Shown in pieces: positions 1 to 9,906 of a stretch of DNA of 64,000 nucleotides. The first letter of the stretch is position 1; every line of letters begins with the position of its first letter. The stretch lies in assembly GCF_031085165.1 (NCBI RefSeq), contig NZ_JAVHTY010000001.1:992001-1056000 (forward strand). Reading direction: 5' to 3'. The notes under the pieces are model-generated. The model ran no database searches and had not been told where the DNA came from. It saw only the letters and a list, made by a program, of their open reading frames with translations. The DNA is from Pseudomonas sp. 102515 (GTDB lineage: Bacteria > Pseudomonadota > Gammaproteobacteria > Pseudomonadales > Pseudomonadaceae). The translations under genes and the position numbers were made by a program.

Positions 1-316
1 CCTGGGCTTGCACACAGCGAACCAATTCATCCACCTCGAGACTGGACATCAAGGCCAGGGCCAGCTTGGGACCGACACCATTGAGCCGGATCAGCTCGCG
101 AAACAGCTCACGCTCGCGCTTTTCGCCGAACCCATACAGCAGGTGCGCATCTTCCCGTACCACGAGGTGAGTGTGCAATGTGACGATTTCACCCTGGGCC
201 GGCAGCCGATAAAGGGTCGTCATGGGCACTTCGACCTCATAGCCGACTCCGCCCACGTCGAGCAGGAGATGCGGCGGCTGCTTTTCCGCCAGGGTGCCAC
301 GTAGACGACCGATCAC
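1..316 (-). CDS. ruvA: Holliday junction DNA helicase subunit RuvA (N-terminal part)
   Basis: RuvA binds the four-way Holliday junction and loads the RuvB motor for branch migration. The reading frame starts with GTG at 316 and opens with [14 protein letters not shown], the usual RuvA beginning. It continues through the OB-fold domain into the first helix-hairpin-helix ([20 protein letters not shown]) and runs off the window edge, so only about 105 residues are seen. A GGAAGG ribosome site lies upstream of the GTG. It follows ruvC on the same strand with a gap of under 50 bp, the common ruvCAB arrangement. The identification is secure; ruvB would be expected just outside the window. Confidence 0.95.
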   Translation of the reverse strand, partial: MIGRLRGTLAEKQPPHLLLDVGGVGYEVEVPMTTLYRLPAQGEIVTLHTHLVVREDAHLLYGFGEKRERELFRELIRLNGVGPKLALALMSSLEVDELVRCVQAQ

Positions 317-362
317 AGGGTTACCTTCCTAACGTTGGAGCGAGGGGGTTGAGCGGATAAGA

Positions 363-923
363 CTAGAGCCGCAGACGACCGCCGCGGCGGCGGGTCGCCA
401 GCAGGCCATGAGGCACCAGGCTCTGCCGGGTATGGGCATGGCACAGGGCGATGGCCAGGGCATCGGAGGCATCGATCTGCGGCTTTTCGGTCAAGCGCAG
501 CAGGTGCATGACCATCAGCATCACCTGCTGCTTGTCCGCCCCGCCGTTGCCGACCACCGCCTGCTTGACCTGGCTCGCGGTGTATTCGGAGATCTCCAGG
601 CCACCCTCGGCGCCGGCGACGATGGCCGCACCCCGGGCCTGACCCAGCTTGAGCGCCGAATCGGCGTTGCGCGCCATGAACACCTGCTCGATGCCCATGG
701 TGACCGGCCCGTACTGGGCGATGACGTCGCGCACGCCGCGATAGACGATCTGCAACCGCTCGGGCAAAGGACCGTTTCCCGTACGGATGCACCCGGAGGC
801 CACGTATTCGCAGCCCCGCCCGGTGTCGCGCACCACGCCAAAGCCGGTCAGCCGCGAGCCCGGGTCGATGCCCAGTACCAGGGTGCCGGGCGCATCGGGC
901 GGCAGGCGCTCATAGAGGGACAT
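363..923 (-). CDS. ruvC: Crossover junction endodeoxyribonuclease RuvC
   Basis: RuvC is the RNase H-fold nuclease that cuts Holliday junctions symmetrically after RuvAB migration. The 186-residue product has the first catalytic Asp in [13 protein letters not shown] (D20), Glu in [10 protein letters not shown] (E79) and the C-terminal acidic pair in [16 protein letters not shown] (D151/D154). It is about 12 residues longer than most RuvC proteins because of an N-terminal extension ([14 protein letters not shown]). The start is kept at 923 because its ATG overlaps the yebC stop as TGATG, which suggests translational coupling. Confidence 0.96.
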   Translation of the reverse strand: MSLYERLPPDAPGTLVLGIDPGSRLTGFGVVRDTGRGCEYVASGCIRTGNGPLPERLQIVYRGVRDVIAQYGPVTMGIEQVFMARNADSALKLGQARGAAIVAGAEGGLEISEYTASQVKQAVVGNGGADKQQVMLMVMHLLRLTEKPQIDASDALAIALCHAHTRQSLVPHGLLATRRRGGRLRL

Positions 924-1669
924 CAGCCGAGCTGCGCCATGACATCCTCGGGGATGTCGGCGTTGGAATAGACGTTCTGCACGTCATCCAGGTCTTCGAG
1001 CATGTCGATCAGCTTGAGCACCTTCTGCGCGGTGTCCAGATCCAGGGTCGCGGAGGTCGAGGGGATCATGGTCACCTCGGCTTCGTCGGCCTTGTAGCCG
1101 GCGGCGGTCAGGGCTTCGTTGACGGCGATGAAGTCGGCGAAGCTGGTGAAGACATCGATGGAGCCGTCATCGTTGGCCACCACGTCGTCGGCACCGGCCT
1201 CCAGGGCCGCTTCCATCAGGGCGTCCTCGTCCAGGCCCGGGGCGTAGCTGATCTGGCCCTTGCGCTCGAACAGATAGGCCACCGAGCCGTCGGTACCCAG
1301 GTTGCCACCGCACTTGTTGAAGGCGTGGCGGACTTCGGCCGCGGTACGGTTGCGGTTGTCGGTCATGGCCTCGACGATGATGGCGACGCCGCTCGGGGCG
1401 TAGCCTTCATAGGTCAGTTCCTCGACGTTCTCGCCCTCGCCGGCACCCACGCCCCGGGCGATGGCCCGGTCGATGGTGTCGCGGGTCATGTTGGCGGTCA
1501 GCGCCTTGTCCACCGCCAGGCGCAGGCGGGGATTGTCGGCTGGAACGCCGCCGCCCTGGCGCGCGGCCACGGTCAGCTCACGGATGATCTTGGTGAAGAT
1601 CTTGCCCTTCTTGGCATCCTGGCGTTCTTTGCGATGCTTGATGTTGGCCCACTTGGAATGACCGGCCAT
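923..1669 (-). CDS. yebC: YebC/PmpR family regulatory protein
   Basis: A 248-residue member of the YebC/TACO1 family, recognised by its opening [20 protein letters not shown]. Family members have been described as DNA-binding regulators (PmpR of P. aeruginosa represses the PQS quorum-sensing regulator) and, more recently, as ribosome-associated factors helping translation of difficult motifs. Length and sequence are typical. It lies between aspS (106 bp upstream) and ruvC (overlapping by one base), the usual pseudomonad order. Which family function applies here cannot be read from sequence. Confidence 0.95.
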   Translation of the reverse strand: MAGHSKWANIKHRKERQDAKKGKIFTKIIRELTVAARQGGGVPADNPRLRLAVDKALTANMTRDTIDRAIARGVGAGEGENVEELTYEGYAPSGVAIIVEAMTDNRNRTAAEVRHAFNKCGGNLGTDGSVAYLFERKGQISYAPGLDEDALMEAALEAGADDVVANDDGSIDVFTSFADFIAVNEALTAAGYKADEAEVTMIPSTSATLDLDTAQKVLKLIDMLEDLDDVQNVYSNADIPEDVMAQLG

Positions 1670-1774
1670 AAGCTACTCCAATGTCTTGATGAAGACTGCG
1701 CCGGCAGCGATGGCCGCGGCGCATTGAAAAGGGAAACGGCGGGCACCCGTCCGGACGCCCTCCTCCGATAAGGC

Positions 1775-3550
1775 TTATTCCGCCTTGGGCTGCTCGCGCA
1801 GGCGGATGTGCAGCTCGCGCAGGGCCTTTGCGTCGACGGCGCCGGGCGCCTGGGTCATGACGTCGGCGGCGCTCTGGGTCTTCGGGAAGGCGATGACTTC
1901 ACGAATGGACGAGGCACCGGTCATCAGCATCACCAGGCGATCCAGGCCAAAGGCCAGGCCACCGTGGGGCGGTGCACCGAACTTCAGGGCGTCCAGCAGG
2001 AAGCCGAACTTCTCTTCCTGTTCCGCTTCGCTGATACCCAGCACCTCGAAGACGGCTTGCTGCATCTTCTTGTCGTGGATACGAATGGAACCGCCGCCCA
2101 GCTCGGTGCCGTTGAGCACCATGTCGTAGGCGCGCGACAGCGCTGCACCCGGATTGGCCTTGAGCTCTTGCGGGCTGCACTTGGGCGAGGTGAAAGGGTG
2201 GTGCATGGCGGTCAGGCTGCCATCGTCGTTCTCCTCGAACATCGGGAAGTCGACCACCCACAGCGGCGCCCACTGGCAGGTCAGCAGGTTGAGGTCGTGG
2301 CCGAGCCTGATGCGCAGGGCACCCAGGGCTTCGGAGACGACCTTGGTCTTGTCCGCGCCGAAGAACACGATGTCGCCATCCACCGCGCCGACACGGTCGA
2401 GGATGACGTTGATGTTGGCCAGCGGGATGTTCTTGACGATGGGCGACTGCAGGCCCTCGACGCCGGCGGCACGCTCGTTGACCTTGATGTAGGCCAGGCC
2501 CTTGGCACCGTAGATGCCGACGAACTTGGTGTAGTCGTCGATCTGCTTGCGCGGCATGCTCGCCCCGCCCGGTACGCGCAGCGCGGCGACGCGGCACTTG
2601 GGATCGTTGGCCGGGCCGGCGAAGACCTTGAAGTCGACGTCCTTGAGCTGGTCTTCCACGTCCGTAAGTTCCAGCGGGATGCGCAGGTCCGGCTTGTCGG
2701 AACCGAAGCGACGCATGGCGTCGGCCAGGGTCATGTGCGGCAGCTCGCCGAACTCGACGTCCAGGACTTCCTTGAACAGGTTGCGCACCATCGTCTCGGT
2801 GATGTCCATGATGTCTTTTTCATCGAGGAAGCTGGTCTCGATGTCGATCTGGGTGAATTCCGGCTGGCGATCGGCCCGCAGGTCCTCGTCACGGAAGCAC
2901 TTGGCGATCTGGTAGTAGCGGTCGAAGCCAGCGACCATCAGCAGCTGCTTGAACAGCTGGGGCGACTGCGGCAGGGCGAAGAAGCTGCCGGGATGGGTGC
3001 GGCTGGGCACTAGGTAGTCGCGGGCACCCTCGGGGGTGGCCCGGGTCAGGATCGGGGTTTCCACGTCGAGGAAACCGTTTTCGTCCAGGTAGCGACGGAT
3101 GCTGGAGGTGATGCGCGAACGCAGCTTGAGCTTCTCGGCCATCTCCGGACGACGCAGGTCGATGAAGCGATAGCGCAGCCGGGTCTCTTCCCCGACGTCG
3201 GTGTATTCGTTGAGCGGGAACGGCGGGGTCTCCGCTTCGTTGAGCACCTCCAGCTCGTAGCCCAGCACCTCGATGGCACCGGACGCCATGTTGGCGTTGC
3301 GCGCGCCCTCGGGACGCAGACGTACCTTGCCGGTGAGCTTGACGACGTATTCGCTGCGCACGCGGTCGGCCTTGGCGAAGGTTTCGGCGCGATCCGGATC
3401 GAACACCACCTGGGCCAGGCCTTCGCGATCGCGGATGTCGAGGAAGATGACCCCGCCGTGGTCACGGCGGCGGTGGACCCAACCGCAGAGGGTGATTTCC
3501 TGGCCGTCCAGGCTCTCGTTCAACTGGCCGCAATAGTGGCTGCGCATCAT
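1775..3550 (-). CDS. aspS: Aspartate-tRNA ligase (AspRS)
   Basis: Class II aminoacyl-tRNA synthetase charging tRNA-Asp. The 591-residue protein has the N-terminal OB-fold anticodon domain ([20 protein letters not shown]), class II motif 2 ([19 protein letters not shown]), the bacterial GAD insertion in the middle, and motif 3 near the end ([16 protein letters not shown]). Pseudomonads are known to use a non-discriminating AspRS that also charges tRNA-Asn for GatCAB amidation; this was not tested here. The start codon at 3550 begins [12 protein letters not shown]; the second Met at 3547 is equally possible. Confidence 0.97.
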   Translation of the reverse strand: MMRSHYCGQLNESLDGQEITLCGWVHRRRDHGGVIFLDIRDREGLAQVVFDPDRAETFAKADRVRSEYVVKLTGKVRLRPEGARNANMASGAIEVLGYELEVLNEAETPPFPLNEYTDVGEETRLRYRFIDLRRPEMAEKLKLRSRITSSIRRYLDENGFLDVETPILTRATPEGARDYLVPSRTHPGSFFALPQSPQLFKQLLMVAGFDRYYQIAKCFRDEDLRADRQPEFTQIDIETSFLDEKDIMDITETMVRNLFKEVLDVEFGELPHMTLADAMRRFGSDKPDLRIPLELTDVEDQLKDVDFKVFAGPANDPKCRVAALRVPGGASMPRKQIDDYTKFVGIYGAKGLAYIKVNERAAGVEGLQSPIVKNIPLANINVILDRVGAVDGDIVFFGADKTKVVSEALGALRIRLGHDLNLLTCQWAPLWVVDFPMFEENDDGSLTAMHHPFTSPKCSPQELKANPGAALSRAYDMVLNGTELGGGSIRIHDKKMQQAVFEVLGISEAEQEEKFGFLLDALKFGAPPHGGLAFGLDRLVMLMTGASSIREVIAFPKTQSAADVMTQAPGAVDAKALRELHIRLREQPKAE

Positions 3551-3761
3551 GATCGTGGTTTCGCTTCTCTAGAACAGGCTGAATGCGTGGAGGCGCCGGG
3601 CCGACAGGACCGCGCGCTCGACTGAACGGGAGATTCTATATCATCCGCCACGATTTTACCGTAGCCGGGCGCGCAGCTCGACACGCGAACACTGGCTAAA
3701 CGGCCAGCGGTTCTGTGATAGCCTCGGAGCCCTTCGCAACCGACGCACAGGAGCCGTCAGC
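3551..3761. other. Divergent intergenic region aspS/dps
   Basis: This 211-bp gap separates the minus-strand aspS and plus-strand dps starts and must carry both promoters. I see no RNA gene or repeat. A purine-rich ribosome site (AGGAGCC) sits just ahead of dps. No sigma70 pair stands out strongly enough to name. Confidence 0.4.
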
Positions 3762-4232
3762 ATGGAAATCAACATCGGAATCGCCGAACAGGATCGTGCC
3801 CAGATCGCCGAGGGCCTGTCGCGCCTCCTGGCCGACACCTACACCCTGTATCTGAAGACCCACAACTTCCACTGGAACGTGACCGGGCCGATGTTCAACA
3901 CCCTGCACCTGATGTTCGAGACCCAGTACACCGAGCTGGCCGTGGCGGTGGACGACATCGCCGAGCGCATCCGTGCCCTGGGTTTCCCGGCGCCGGGTAC
4001 CTATGCCGCCTACGCCCGCCTGTCGAGCATCAAGGAAGAGGAAGGCGTACCGGACGCCCAGGAGATGATCCGCCTGCTGGTGCAGGGCCAGGAAGCCGTG
4101 GTGCGCACTGCCCGGGGCATCTTCCCGCTGCTGGACAAGGTCAGCGACGAGCCCACCGCCGATCTGCTGACCCAGCGCATGCAGACCCACGAGAAGACGG
4201 CCTGGATGTTGCGCAGCTTGCTCGCCGCCTGA
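3762..4232 (+). CDS. dps: Dps-type ferritin-like DNA-protection protein
   Basis: Dps dodecamers oxidise and store iron and, in many species, coat DNA in starvation. The 156-residue protein has the diagnostic inter-subunit ferroxidase signature: the His in [13 protein letters not shown] followed by the acidic helix of [19 protein letters not shown]. Length is typical. There is no Lys-rich N-terminal tail of the E. coli kind, so DNA binding by that route is uncertain. The gene is alone, with its own upstream region and a strong inverted repeat just after the stop. Confidence 0.93.
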   Translation: MEINIGIAEQDRAQIAEGLSRLLADTYTLYLKTHNFHWNVTGPMFNTLHLMFETQYTELAVAVDDIAERIRALGFPAPGTYAAYARLSSIKEEEGVPDAQEMIRLLVQGQEAVVRTARGIFPLLDKVSDEPTADLLTQRMQTHEKTAWMLRSLLAA

Positions 4233-4241
4233 ATCCGGCTG

Positions 4242-4274
4242 CCGTCGCGGTCCGCGGTCCGCGGTCCGCGACGG
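4242..4274 (+). terminator. GC-rich hairpin after dps built on a 3x heptamer
   Basis: Outer arms CCGTCGCGG (4242-4250) and CCGCGACGG (4266-4274) are perfectly complementary. The heptamer CGGTCCG is repeated three times in tandem at 4248-4268. No T-tract follows, so it may end dps mRNA with help from Rho or protect the 3' end rather than terminate by itself. Confidence 0.5.
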
Positions 4275-4282
4275 TGCCACGA

Positions 4283-4311
4283 TTGAGCGGCCCTCACCTT
4301 TTGGGTTAAAT
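4283..4311 (+). promoter_or_regulatory. Candidate sigma70 promoter of the cold-shock-domain gene
   Basis: TTGAGC (4283-4288) and TTAAAT (4306-4311) are separated by exactly 17 bp. They match four of six consensus bases each. A transcript starting near 4318 would have a leader of almost 90 nt before the TTG start, containing a GCGC/GCGC hairpin. Long structured leaders are common for cold-shock genes; the call is inference. Confidence 0.45.
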
Positions 4312-4405
4312 AAGGACGCGCTTTTCGCGCCGGGTCACTCCGCTGTCGGGCACCGCTCCGGCAGTTTCGGCAGACCCGTGTTCTCTATCCCAAGGTGATT
4401 TCACA

Positions 4406-5050
4406 TTGAACACGTTATCTACTGTCCATGTCGTGGTGGGCGCTGCTGCGCTCCTGTTATCGGCGATTCCCGGACTGCAGTCCGACACCTCGTCCTTCGA
4501 TCAACCCGAGTCCATCCATCTGGCCCTGCTGGGTCTCGCCACCCTTCTCTTCACGCCTTTCTCCCGTAGCCGCAGCAGCGGTGCCCAGAAACTCGCCAGC
4601 GCCCTGCTGGTGATCGCCGTCGTGGCCCAGACCTTCATCCTGCTGGCGCCCCTCGGGCAGATCGGCGGCCTGCCGGCCGAATTGCTGCCGCTGGGCCTGA
4701 CCCTGGTCGCTGCGCTGGCCAGCCTGCCGGAAAAGTTTCGTGCCCCGGCGGGCAGCGCCGCGGTGGCCGACAGCGACGTTCGCCCACGTCAGGCCCCGCG
4801 TCCCGCCCCTGTCGCAGCCGCTCCGGCCCGTCCACTGGCCGATGACCGCGAGCGTGGCACGGTGAAGTGGTTCAACACCTCCAAAGGCTTCGGCTTCATC
4901 TCCCGCGATACCGGCGACGATATCTTCGTGCACTTCCGCGCGATCCGTGGCGAAGGTCATCGGGTACTGATGGAAGGCCAGCGCGTGGAATTCTCGGTGA
5001 TCCAGCGGGACAAGGGCCTGCAGGCCGAGGACGTGGTCATCGCAGCCTGA
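4406..5050 (+). CDS. Membrane protein with C-terminal cold-shock domain
   Basis: The 214-residue product has two halves. Residues 1-110 contain hydrophobic segments ([26 protein letters not shown]; a longer one near 70-100 around [20 protein letters not shown]), likely two to three membrane spans. After a Pro/Ala linker, residues 150-214 form a complete cold-shock domain with RNP1 (KGFGFI) and RNP2 (DIFVHF). This suggests an RNA- or single-strand-binding domain tethered to the inner membrane on the cytoplasmic side. Translation appears to start at TTG (4406), 8 bp after AAGGTG; no in-frame ATG would keep the first membrane segment. The function of this architecture is not known to me. Confidence 0.88.
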   Translation: MNTLSTVHVVVGAAALLLSAIPGLQSDTSSFDQPESIHLALLGLATLLFTPFSRSRSSGAQKLASALLVIAVVAQTFILLAPLGQIGGLPAELLPLGLTLVAALASLPEKFRAPAGSAAVADSDVRPRQAPRPAPVAAAPARPLADDRERGTVKWFNTSKGFGFISRDTGDDIFVHFRAIRGEGHRVLMEGQRVEFSVIQRDKGLQAEDVVIAA

Positions 5051-5062
5051 TCGCTGCCAGCC

Positions 5063-5093
5063 AAAAGAAAGGCCGCCCTCGGGCGGCCTTTTT
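5063..5093. terminator. Bidirectional Rho-independent terminator
   Basis: Perfect 10-bp arms (5069-5078 and 5081-5090) with a TC loop, an A-rich run to the left and T5 to the right. It serves both the cold-shock-domain gene and the convergent sulfatase gene. Confidence 0.9.
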
Positions 5094-5107
5094 CATGGAC
5101 GACGAGG

Positions 5108-7198
5108 CTACTGCCGCTGGGCGGCCGCGGCCTTGCTGTCGTTCATGCCGGTGGTGTTGCCGAGCAGGCTGGCGGTCGCGGTCTGGATGAAGGCCTCCAG
5201 GCGCTTCTGCAGTTCGGGCGCGCTGGCGTCGCCCTTGAGCACCTCGCCGCCAGCCTGGGTGCCCAGGTGATAGCGATAGAGTACGGCGTCGCGGTCGCGC
5301 GGCTTGACCAGGATGCGATCGCCCGTGACCAGGGCCACGGTCTGGTCGCTGCCCGACGGCTTGATCACCGCCACGCCCGGATCGCCCTGGGGCAGCCCCA
5401 GCAGATCACGGCCCCAGCACTGGTGCTGGGTCGGCTTGCCGAAGCGGGCCAGCACCGTGGGTACCACGTCGATCTGGCTGCCGACGGTGTCGCGACGGGC
5501 ACCAAAGGTTTCCTGCACGTCCGGACCGATCAGCAAGAGCGGCACGTTGAAGCGCGACAGGTCCATCTCGGTGATCTGCTCGTTGTTGCCGAAGCCATGG
5601 TCACCGACGATGACGAACAGGGTGTCCTGGTACCAGGGCTCTTGCTTGACCTTGGCAAAGAACTGACCCAGCGACCAGTCGGCGTAGCGCATGGCGGTGA
5701 GGTGTTCGTCGAGCGAGCCGTGACCGGTGACCGGGGTGACCGGCAGGTCCTTGGGCAGCGCATAGGGGGTGTGGTTGGACAGGGTCTGCAGCAGCGCATA
5801 GAAGGGCTTGCCGTCCGGCGCCTTGGCCAGCGTGTCCAGTTCCTGCACCGAGCGGTCGAACATGTCCTGGTCGGAGACGCCCCAGGTCGGATCCATGAAC
5901 ACCGGATTCACGAAGTCCTCGCGACCGACGAAGCGGGTCATGCCCTGGTTGCTGAAGAAGCCGGACTGGTTGTCCCACTGGAAGTTGCCGTTGTAGACGT
6001 AGACGTCGTCGAAGCCACGGGTGCTCAGCAGTTGCGGCAAACCGGAGAACTGGTGCGCGCCCTCGGGCATGCGCATCAGGTACTCGAAGGCCGGCAGGTT
6101 GGGGAAGCAGGCCATGGTGGCGAACATGCCCTGGTGGGTATGGGTGCCGTTGGAGAAGAAGCGGGTGAACAGGGTGCCCTGCTTGGCCAGGGCGTCGAAG
6201 TTCGGCGTGATGCCGTCTTCGTTGCCCAGCGCACCGATGTAGCGACCGGCCATGCTTTCCATGAGGATCACCACCACGTTGCGCACCTTGGGCAACTGGC
6301 CGTCGGCGGGCGGGGTGTAGATCCGGCGCATGGCGGCCTTGTCGGCGTCGATCAGTTCGTCACGCGGGGTCAGCAGCAGTTGCCGGGTAGTGGCCAGGGC
6401 CTCGGCGACCGGCATGGTGGCCTTCCAGCTGTTGTCGCGGTGATCGGAAAAGCTGTTCTCGGCGGCGTCGATCAGGGTCAGGGTGCCGTTCAGGCCGAGG
6501 TGGTTGGCGAACATGGAGTCGGTGGTATAGGCGTCGCCCCAGCGCAGTGGCGGCCCGGATCTCAGGGTCCCCCGGGCGGCGATGACGGCCACCACCAGGC
6601 AGAGCATGAACACCGCGCCCCGGCGATACCAGGCGGCCGGGCGCGGCGCGGCATAGCGCCGGGTGGCTCGTTCGATGCCAAAGAACACCAGGCCCAGCAG
6701 CAGGGTCGCCACGGCCCAGGCCAGCAGCAGGCGCACCACCGGGAAACCGTTCCAGATCATGCTGGTGACGGTATGCAGGTCTTCCTGCAGGTACTGGAAC
6801 ACCAGGCTGTTCAACCGCTGGTGGAATTCACGGTAGAAGTTGAGCTCGGCGACGCCCAGCAACAGGCAGACGCTGGCGGCCAGGGTGAACCAGCCGGCCT
6901 GCAGCCGGCGCGCGGCCATGGCTCTCAGGCTGAACAGGCAGAACAGCGAGGGCGCGCAGATATAGACCACCAGGCGCAGGTCGAAGCGCGCGCCGTTGAG
7001 GAAGGCCTCGGCAAAGGTGGCGAAGGGCGAATCGCCGATCAGGTCGGTGTTGTAGCCCAGCAACACCAAGCGCAGCAGGGTGAACATGACCAGCAGTGCC
7101 AGGCCGCAGCCTAGGACGAAGCTCAGGTGGCTGCCCAGCGTCGGCAGCGGGCGGATGCCAGCGGCACGCGGGGTTTGGGGGACTTCCGTTTGCGACAT
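5108..7198 (-). CDS. LTA synthase/OpgB-like sulfatase-fold membrane transferase
   Basis: A 696-residue inner-membrane protein of the alkaline-phosphatase superfamily. About five membrane segments lie in residues 22-210. The periplasmic catalytic domain follows: metal-binding Glu in VVVILMESMAGRY (about E314), a likely nucleophile Thr in NGTHTHQGMFA (352-354), and the metal site GDHGFGNN. Family members move phosphoglycerol or phosphoethanolamine onto polymers (lipoteichoic acid in Gram-positives, osmoregulated periplasmic glucans or lipid A in Gram-negatives). In this Gram-negative setting a glucan- or lipid-modifying role is more likely than lipoteichoic acid synthesis. It stands alone with its own promoter region. 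Confidence 0.87.
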   Translation of the reverse strand: MSQTEVPQTPRAAGIRPLPTLGSHLSFVLGCGLALLVMFTLLRLVLLGYNTDLIGDSPFATFAEAFLNGARFDLRLVVYICAPSLFCLFSLRAMAARRLQAGWFTLAASVCLLLGVAELNFYREFHQRLNSLVFQYLQEDLHTVTSMIWNGFPVVRLLLAWAVATLLLGLVFFGIERATRRYAAPRPAAWYRRGAVFMLCLVVAVIAARGTLRSGPPLRWGDAYTTDSMFANHLGLNGTLTLIDAAENSFSDHRDNSWKATMPVAEALATTRQLLLTPRDELIDADKAAMRRIYTPPADGQLPKVRNVVVILMESMAGRYIGALGNEDGITPNFDALAKQGTLFTRFFSNGTHTHQGMFATMACFPNLPAFEYLMRMPEGAHQFSGLPQLLSTRGFDDVYVYNGNFQWDNQSGFFSNQGMTRFVGREDFVNPVFMDPTWGVSDQDMFDRSVQELDTLAKAPDGKPFYALLQTLSNHTPYALPKDLPVTPVTGHGSLDEHLTAMRYADWSLGQFFAKVKQEPWYQDTLFVIVGDHGFGNNEQITEMDLSRFNVPLLLIGPDVQETFGARRDTVGSQIDVVPTVLARFGKPTQHQCWGRDLLGLPQGDPGVAVIKPSGSDQTVALVTGDRILVKPRDRDAVLYRYHLGTQAGGEVLKGDASAPELQKRLEAFIQTATASLLGNTTGMNDSKAAAAQRQ

Positions 7199-7515
7199 GA
7201 AAACACCTTGTCAAAAGCAGCAGGGATTCGCGGCGCGTGGCCAGCGGCTCGGGATCGGCCACGCAGACGCCTCGGGCGCGGTCGGCAGGCGTGGGAGTTT
7301 AACCATCCGGCGCGATCGCGCCAGTCCGGGCCTCCTCGACGTGGGCGAAGCGAGACCTCCGCCGCGCTGCCAATCGCCCAGCCTGAGCAGAAGCACGTCA
7401 AAATTTCGTCAAGACCTGCTCTGGATGCGACCTCAGCGCAGGCATGGGCGGCAGCCGCCGCTTGCAGTAAAATCCAGCACCCTTGACCGCTCCAGCGCCG
7501 TATTCAGGATGCCCC
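7199..7515. other. Divergent intergenic region sulfatase/moxR
   Basis: 317 bp without a gene. It must contain the promoters of the minus-strand sulfatase and of the plus-strand MoxR-Bat operon. An AAGGTG ribosome site lies ahead of the sulfatase ATG. A short AT-richer patch (around 7395-7410 and TAAAAT at 7467) could hold the operon promoter, but no convincing -35/-10 pair is visible. No RNA gene or repeat seen. Confidence 0.4.
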
Positions 7516-8475
<960 letters not shown>

Positions 8476-8476
8476 G

Positions 8477-9415
8477 ATGGCCGAGCGCAACGGCGTGACC
8501 CTGGGCCTGGCCGAACTCATCGAGATGCGTCACCGAGTGGTCGAGGTGCAGCTGTTTTCCGCAGCCGGACGACGCAGCCCGCTGATCGGCCTGCACCACT
8601 CGCGCCTGCGCGGGCGCGGGGTGGATTTCGACCAGGTGCGCGCCTATCAGCCCGGCGACGATGTCCGGGCCATCGACTGGCGCGTCACCGCCCGCACCCG
8701 CGAGCCCCATACCAAGCTGTTCCACGAAGAGCGCGAGCGGCCGGTCTATCTCCTTCTGGAGCAGAGTCCACGTACCTTCTTCGGCACTCGCCAGCAATTC
8801 AAGTCGGTGCTCGCCGGGCGGCTGGCCGCGCTGATCGGCTGGGCGGTGCTGGAGCACAACGACCGCATCGGCGGCATGATCTTCGGCGGCGAACGCCTGC
8901 ACGAAGTGCGGCCACGACGCAGCAAGCAGAATCTGCTGCGCTTCTTCGATCACCTGGTCAACGCCAATCGGGCGCTGCAGGATCCGGCCCTGGCCCAGGT
9001 GCCGCGCATCACCTTCAACCAGGTCCTGCGCCGTGCTCGCGAGGTGCTGCGTCCCGGCAGCCTGGCGCTGGTGATCTGCGACGAGCGCAGCCTGGACGTG
9101 GCCACCGAGCAGCACCTCACCCTGCTCTCGCGGCACAGCGACCTGGTCCTGCTGCCGCTCTCCGATCCGCTGGATCATGAATTGCCCCAGGCCGGCCTGC
9201 TGCGTTTCACCAGCGGCCAGGCGGAGGTGGAGCTGGATACCGATCGCGCCGACGTACGCCAGGGCTATGCCGAGCAGGCCGCGCAGCGCCGCGAACGCTG
9301 GACCGAGCTCAGCCTGCGCCTGGGCGTTCCGCTGCTGCCGCTGTCCACGGCGGACGACCTCATCGAGCAGTTGCGGCATCTCTTGCGCCAGCACCGTCCA
9401 GGGTACACCTCGTGA
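8477..9415 (+). CDS. DUF58 domain protein
   Basis: A 312-residue protein with the DUF58 hallmark YQPGDDVRAIDWRVTARTRE followed by TKLFHEERERPVYLLLE. DUF58 proteins resemble VWA folds and nearly always pair with a MoxR ATPase; their biochemical action is not settled. No membrane segment is evident. It begins one base after the moxR stop and overlaps the next gene through GTGA, indicating coupled translation. Confidence 0.9.
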   Translation: MAERNGVTLGLAELIEMRHRVVEVQLFSAAGRRSPLIGLHHSRLRGRGVDFDQVRAYQPGDDVRAIDWRVTARTREPHTKLFHEERERPVYLLLEQSPRTFFGTRQQFKSVLAGRLAALIGWAVLEHNDRIGGMIFGGERLHEVRPRRSKQNLLRFFDHLVNANRALQDPALAQVPRITFNQVLRRAREVLRPGSLALVICDERSLDVATEQHLTLLSRHSDLVLLPLSDPLDHELPQAGLLRFTSGQAEVELDTDRADVRQGYAEQAAQRRERWTELSLRLGVPLLPLSTADDLIEQLRHLLRQHRPGYTS

Positions 9416-9906
9416 CGCCCGGACTGCCCAATCTGGAGCCGCTGCGGCTGCCGCCGGAGCCGGCCCTCTGGCCACCGGCCCCGGGCTGGTGGCTGCTGGC
9501 GCTGGTCGTGGTGGCGCTGGCCTTCTTTCTGCGCCATCGCCATGGCCGACGGCCCCTGGTCAGCGTGCCCCTCGTCGAGCCAACTACCGAAGAGGATCTG
9601 CGCACCACCGCGCTGGCCGAGCTGGCGCGCCTGCCGCGTCCCTATGGCGCTCCGGCCGGCCCCTGGTTGCAGGCACTTAACGCCCTGCTCAAACGCCTCT
9701 GCCGGGCCAGCTATCCGGATCAGCTCAGCCAGACCCTGAGCGGCCGCGACTGGCTGGCCTTTCTCGATTCGCGCTGTCCGGCGGCTGGCCTGACGCGCTA
9801 CATGATCCTGGTCGATGGCGGCTATCGTCCGGATTGTCGGCTGGACGACCGCGCCATCGACGGCCTGCAGGACGCCGTCGCCACCTGGATCCGCAAGCAT
9901 GTTTGA
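9412..9906 (+). CDS. DUF4381 small membrane protein
   Basis: A 164-residue protein with one strong N-terminal membrane segment (PGWWLLALVVVALAFFL, residues 23-42) and a cytoplasmic helical domain. It matches the DUF4381 proteins found between DUF58 and the BatA-like protein in proteobacterial operons. It starts with GTG inside the DUF58 stop and overlaps the next gene by 8 bp. It probably scaffolds the VWA proteins at the membrane; this is inference from position. Confidence 0.85.
   Translation: MTPGLPNLEPLRLPPEPALWPPAPGWWLLALVVVALAFFLRHRHGRRPLVSVPLVEPTTEEDLRTTALAELARLPRPYGAPAGPWLQALNALLKRLCRASYPDQLSQTLSGRDWLAFLDSRCPAAGLTRYMILVDGGYRPDCRLDDRAIDGLQDAVATWIRKHV

Noticed and set aside
5267-7114. 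A 615-codon plus-strand frame opposite the sulfatase gene
   Set aside because: Low-complexity translation and no ribosome site; the minus-strand sulfatase explains the region.
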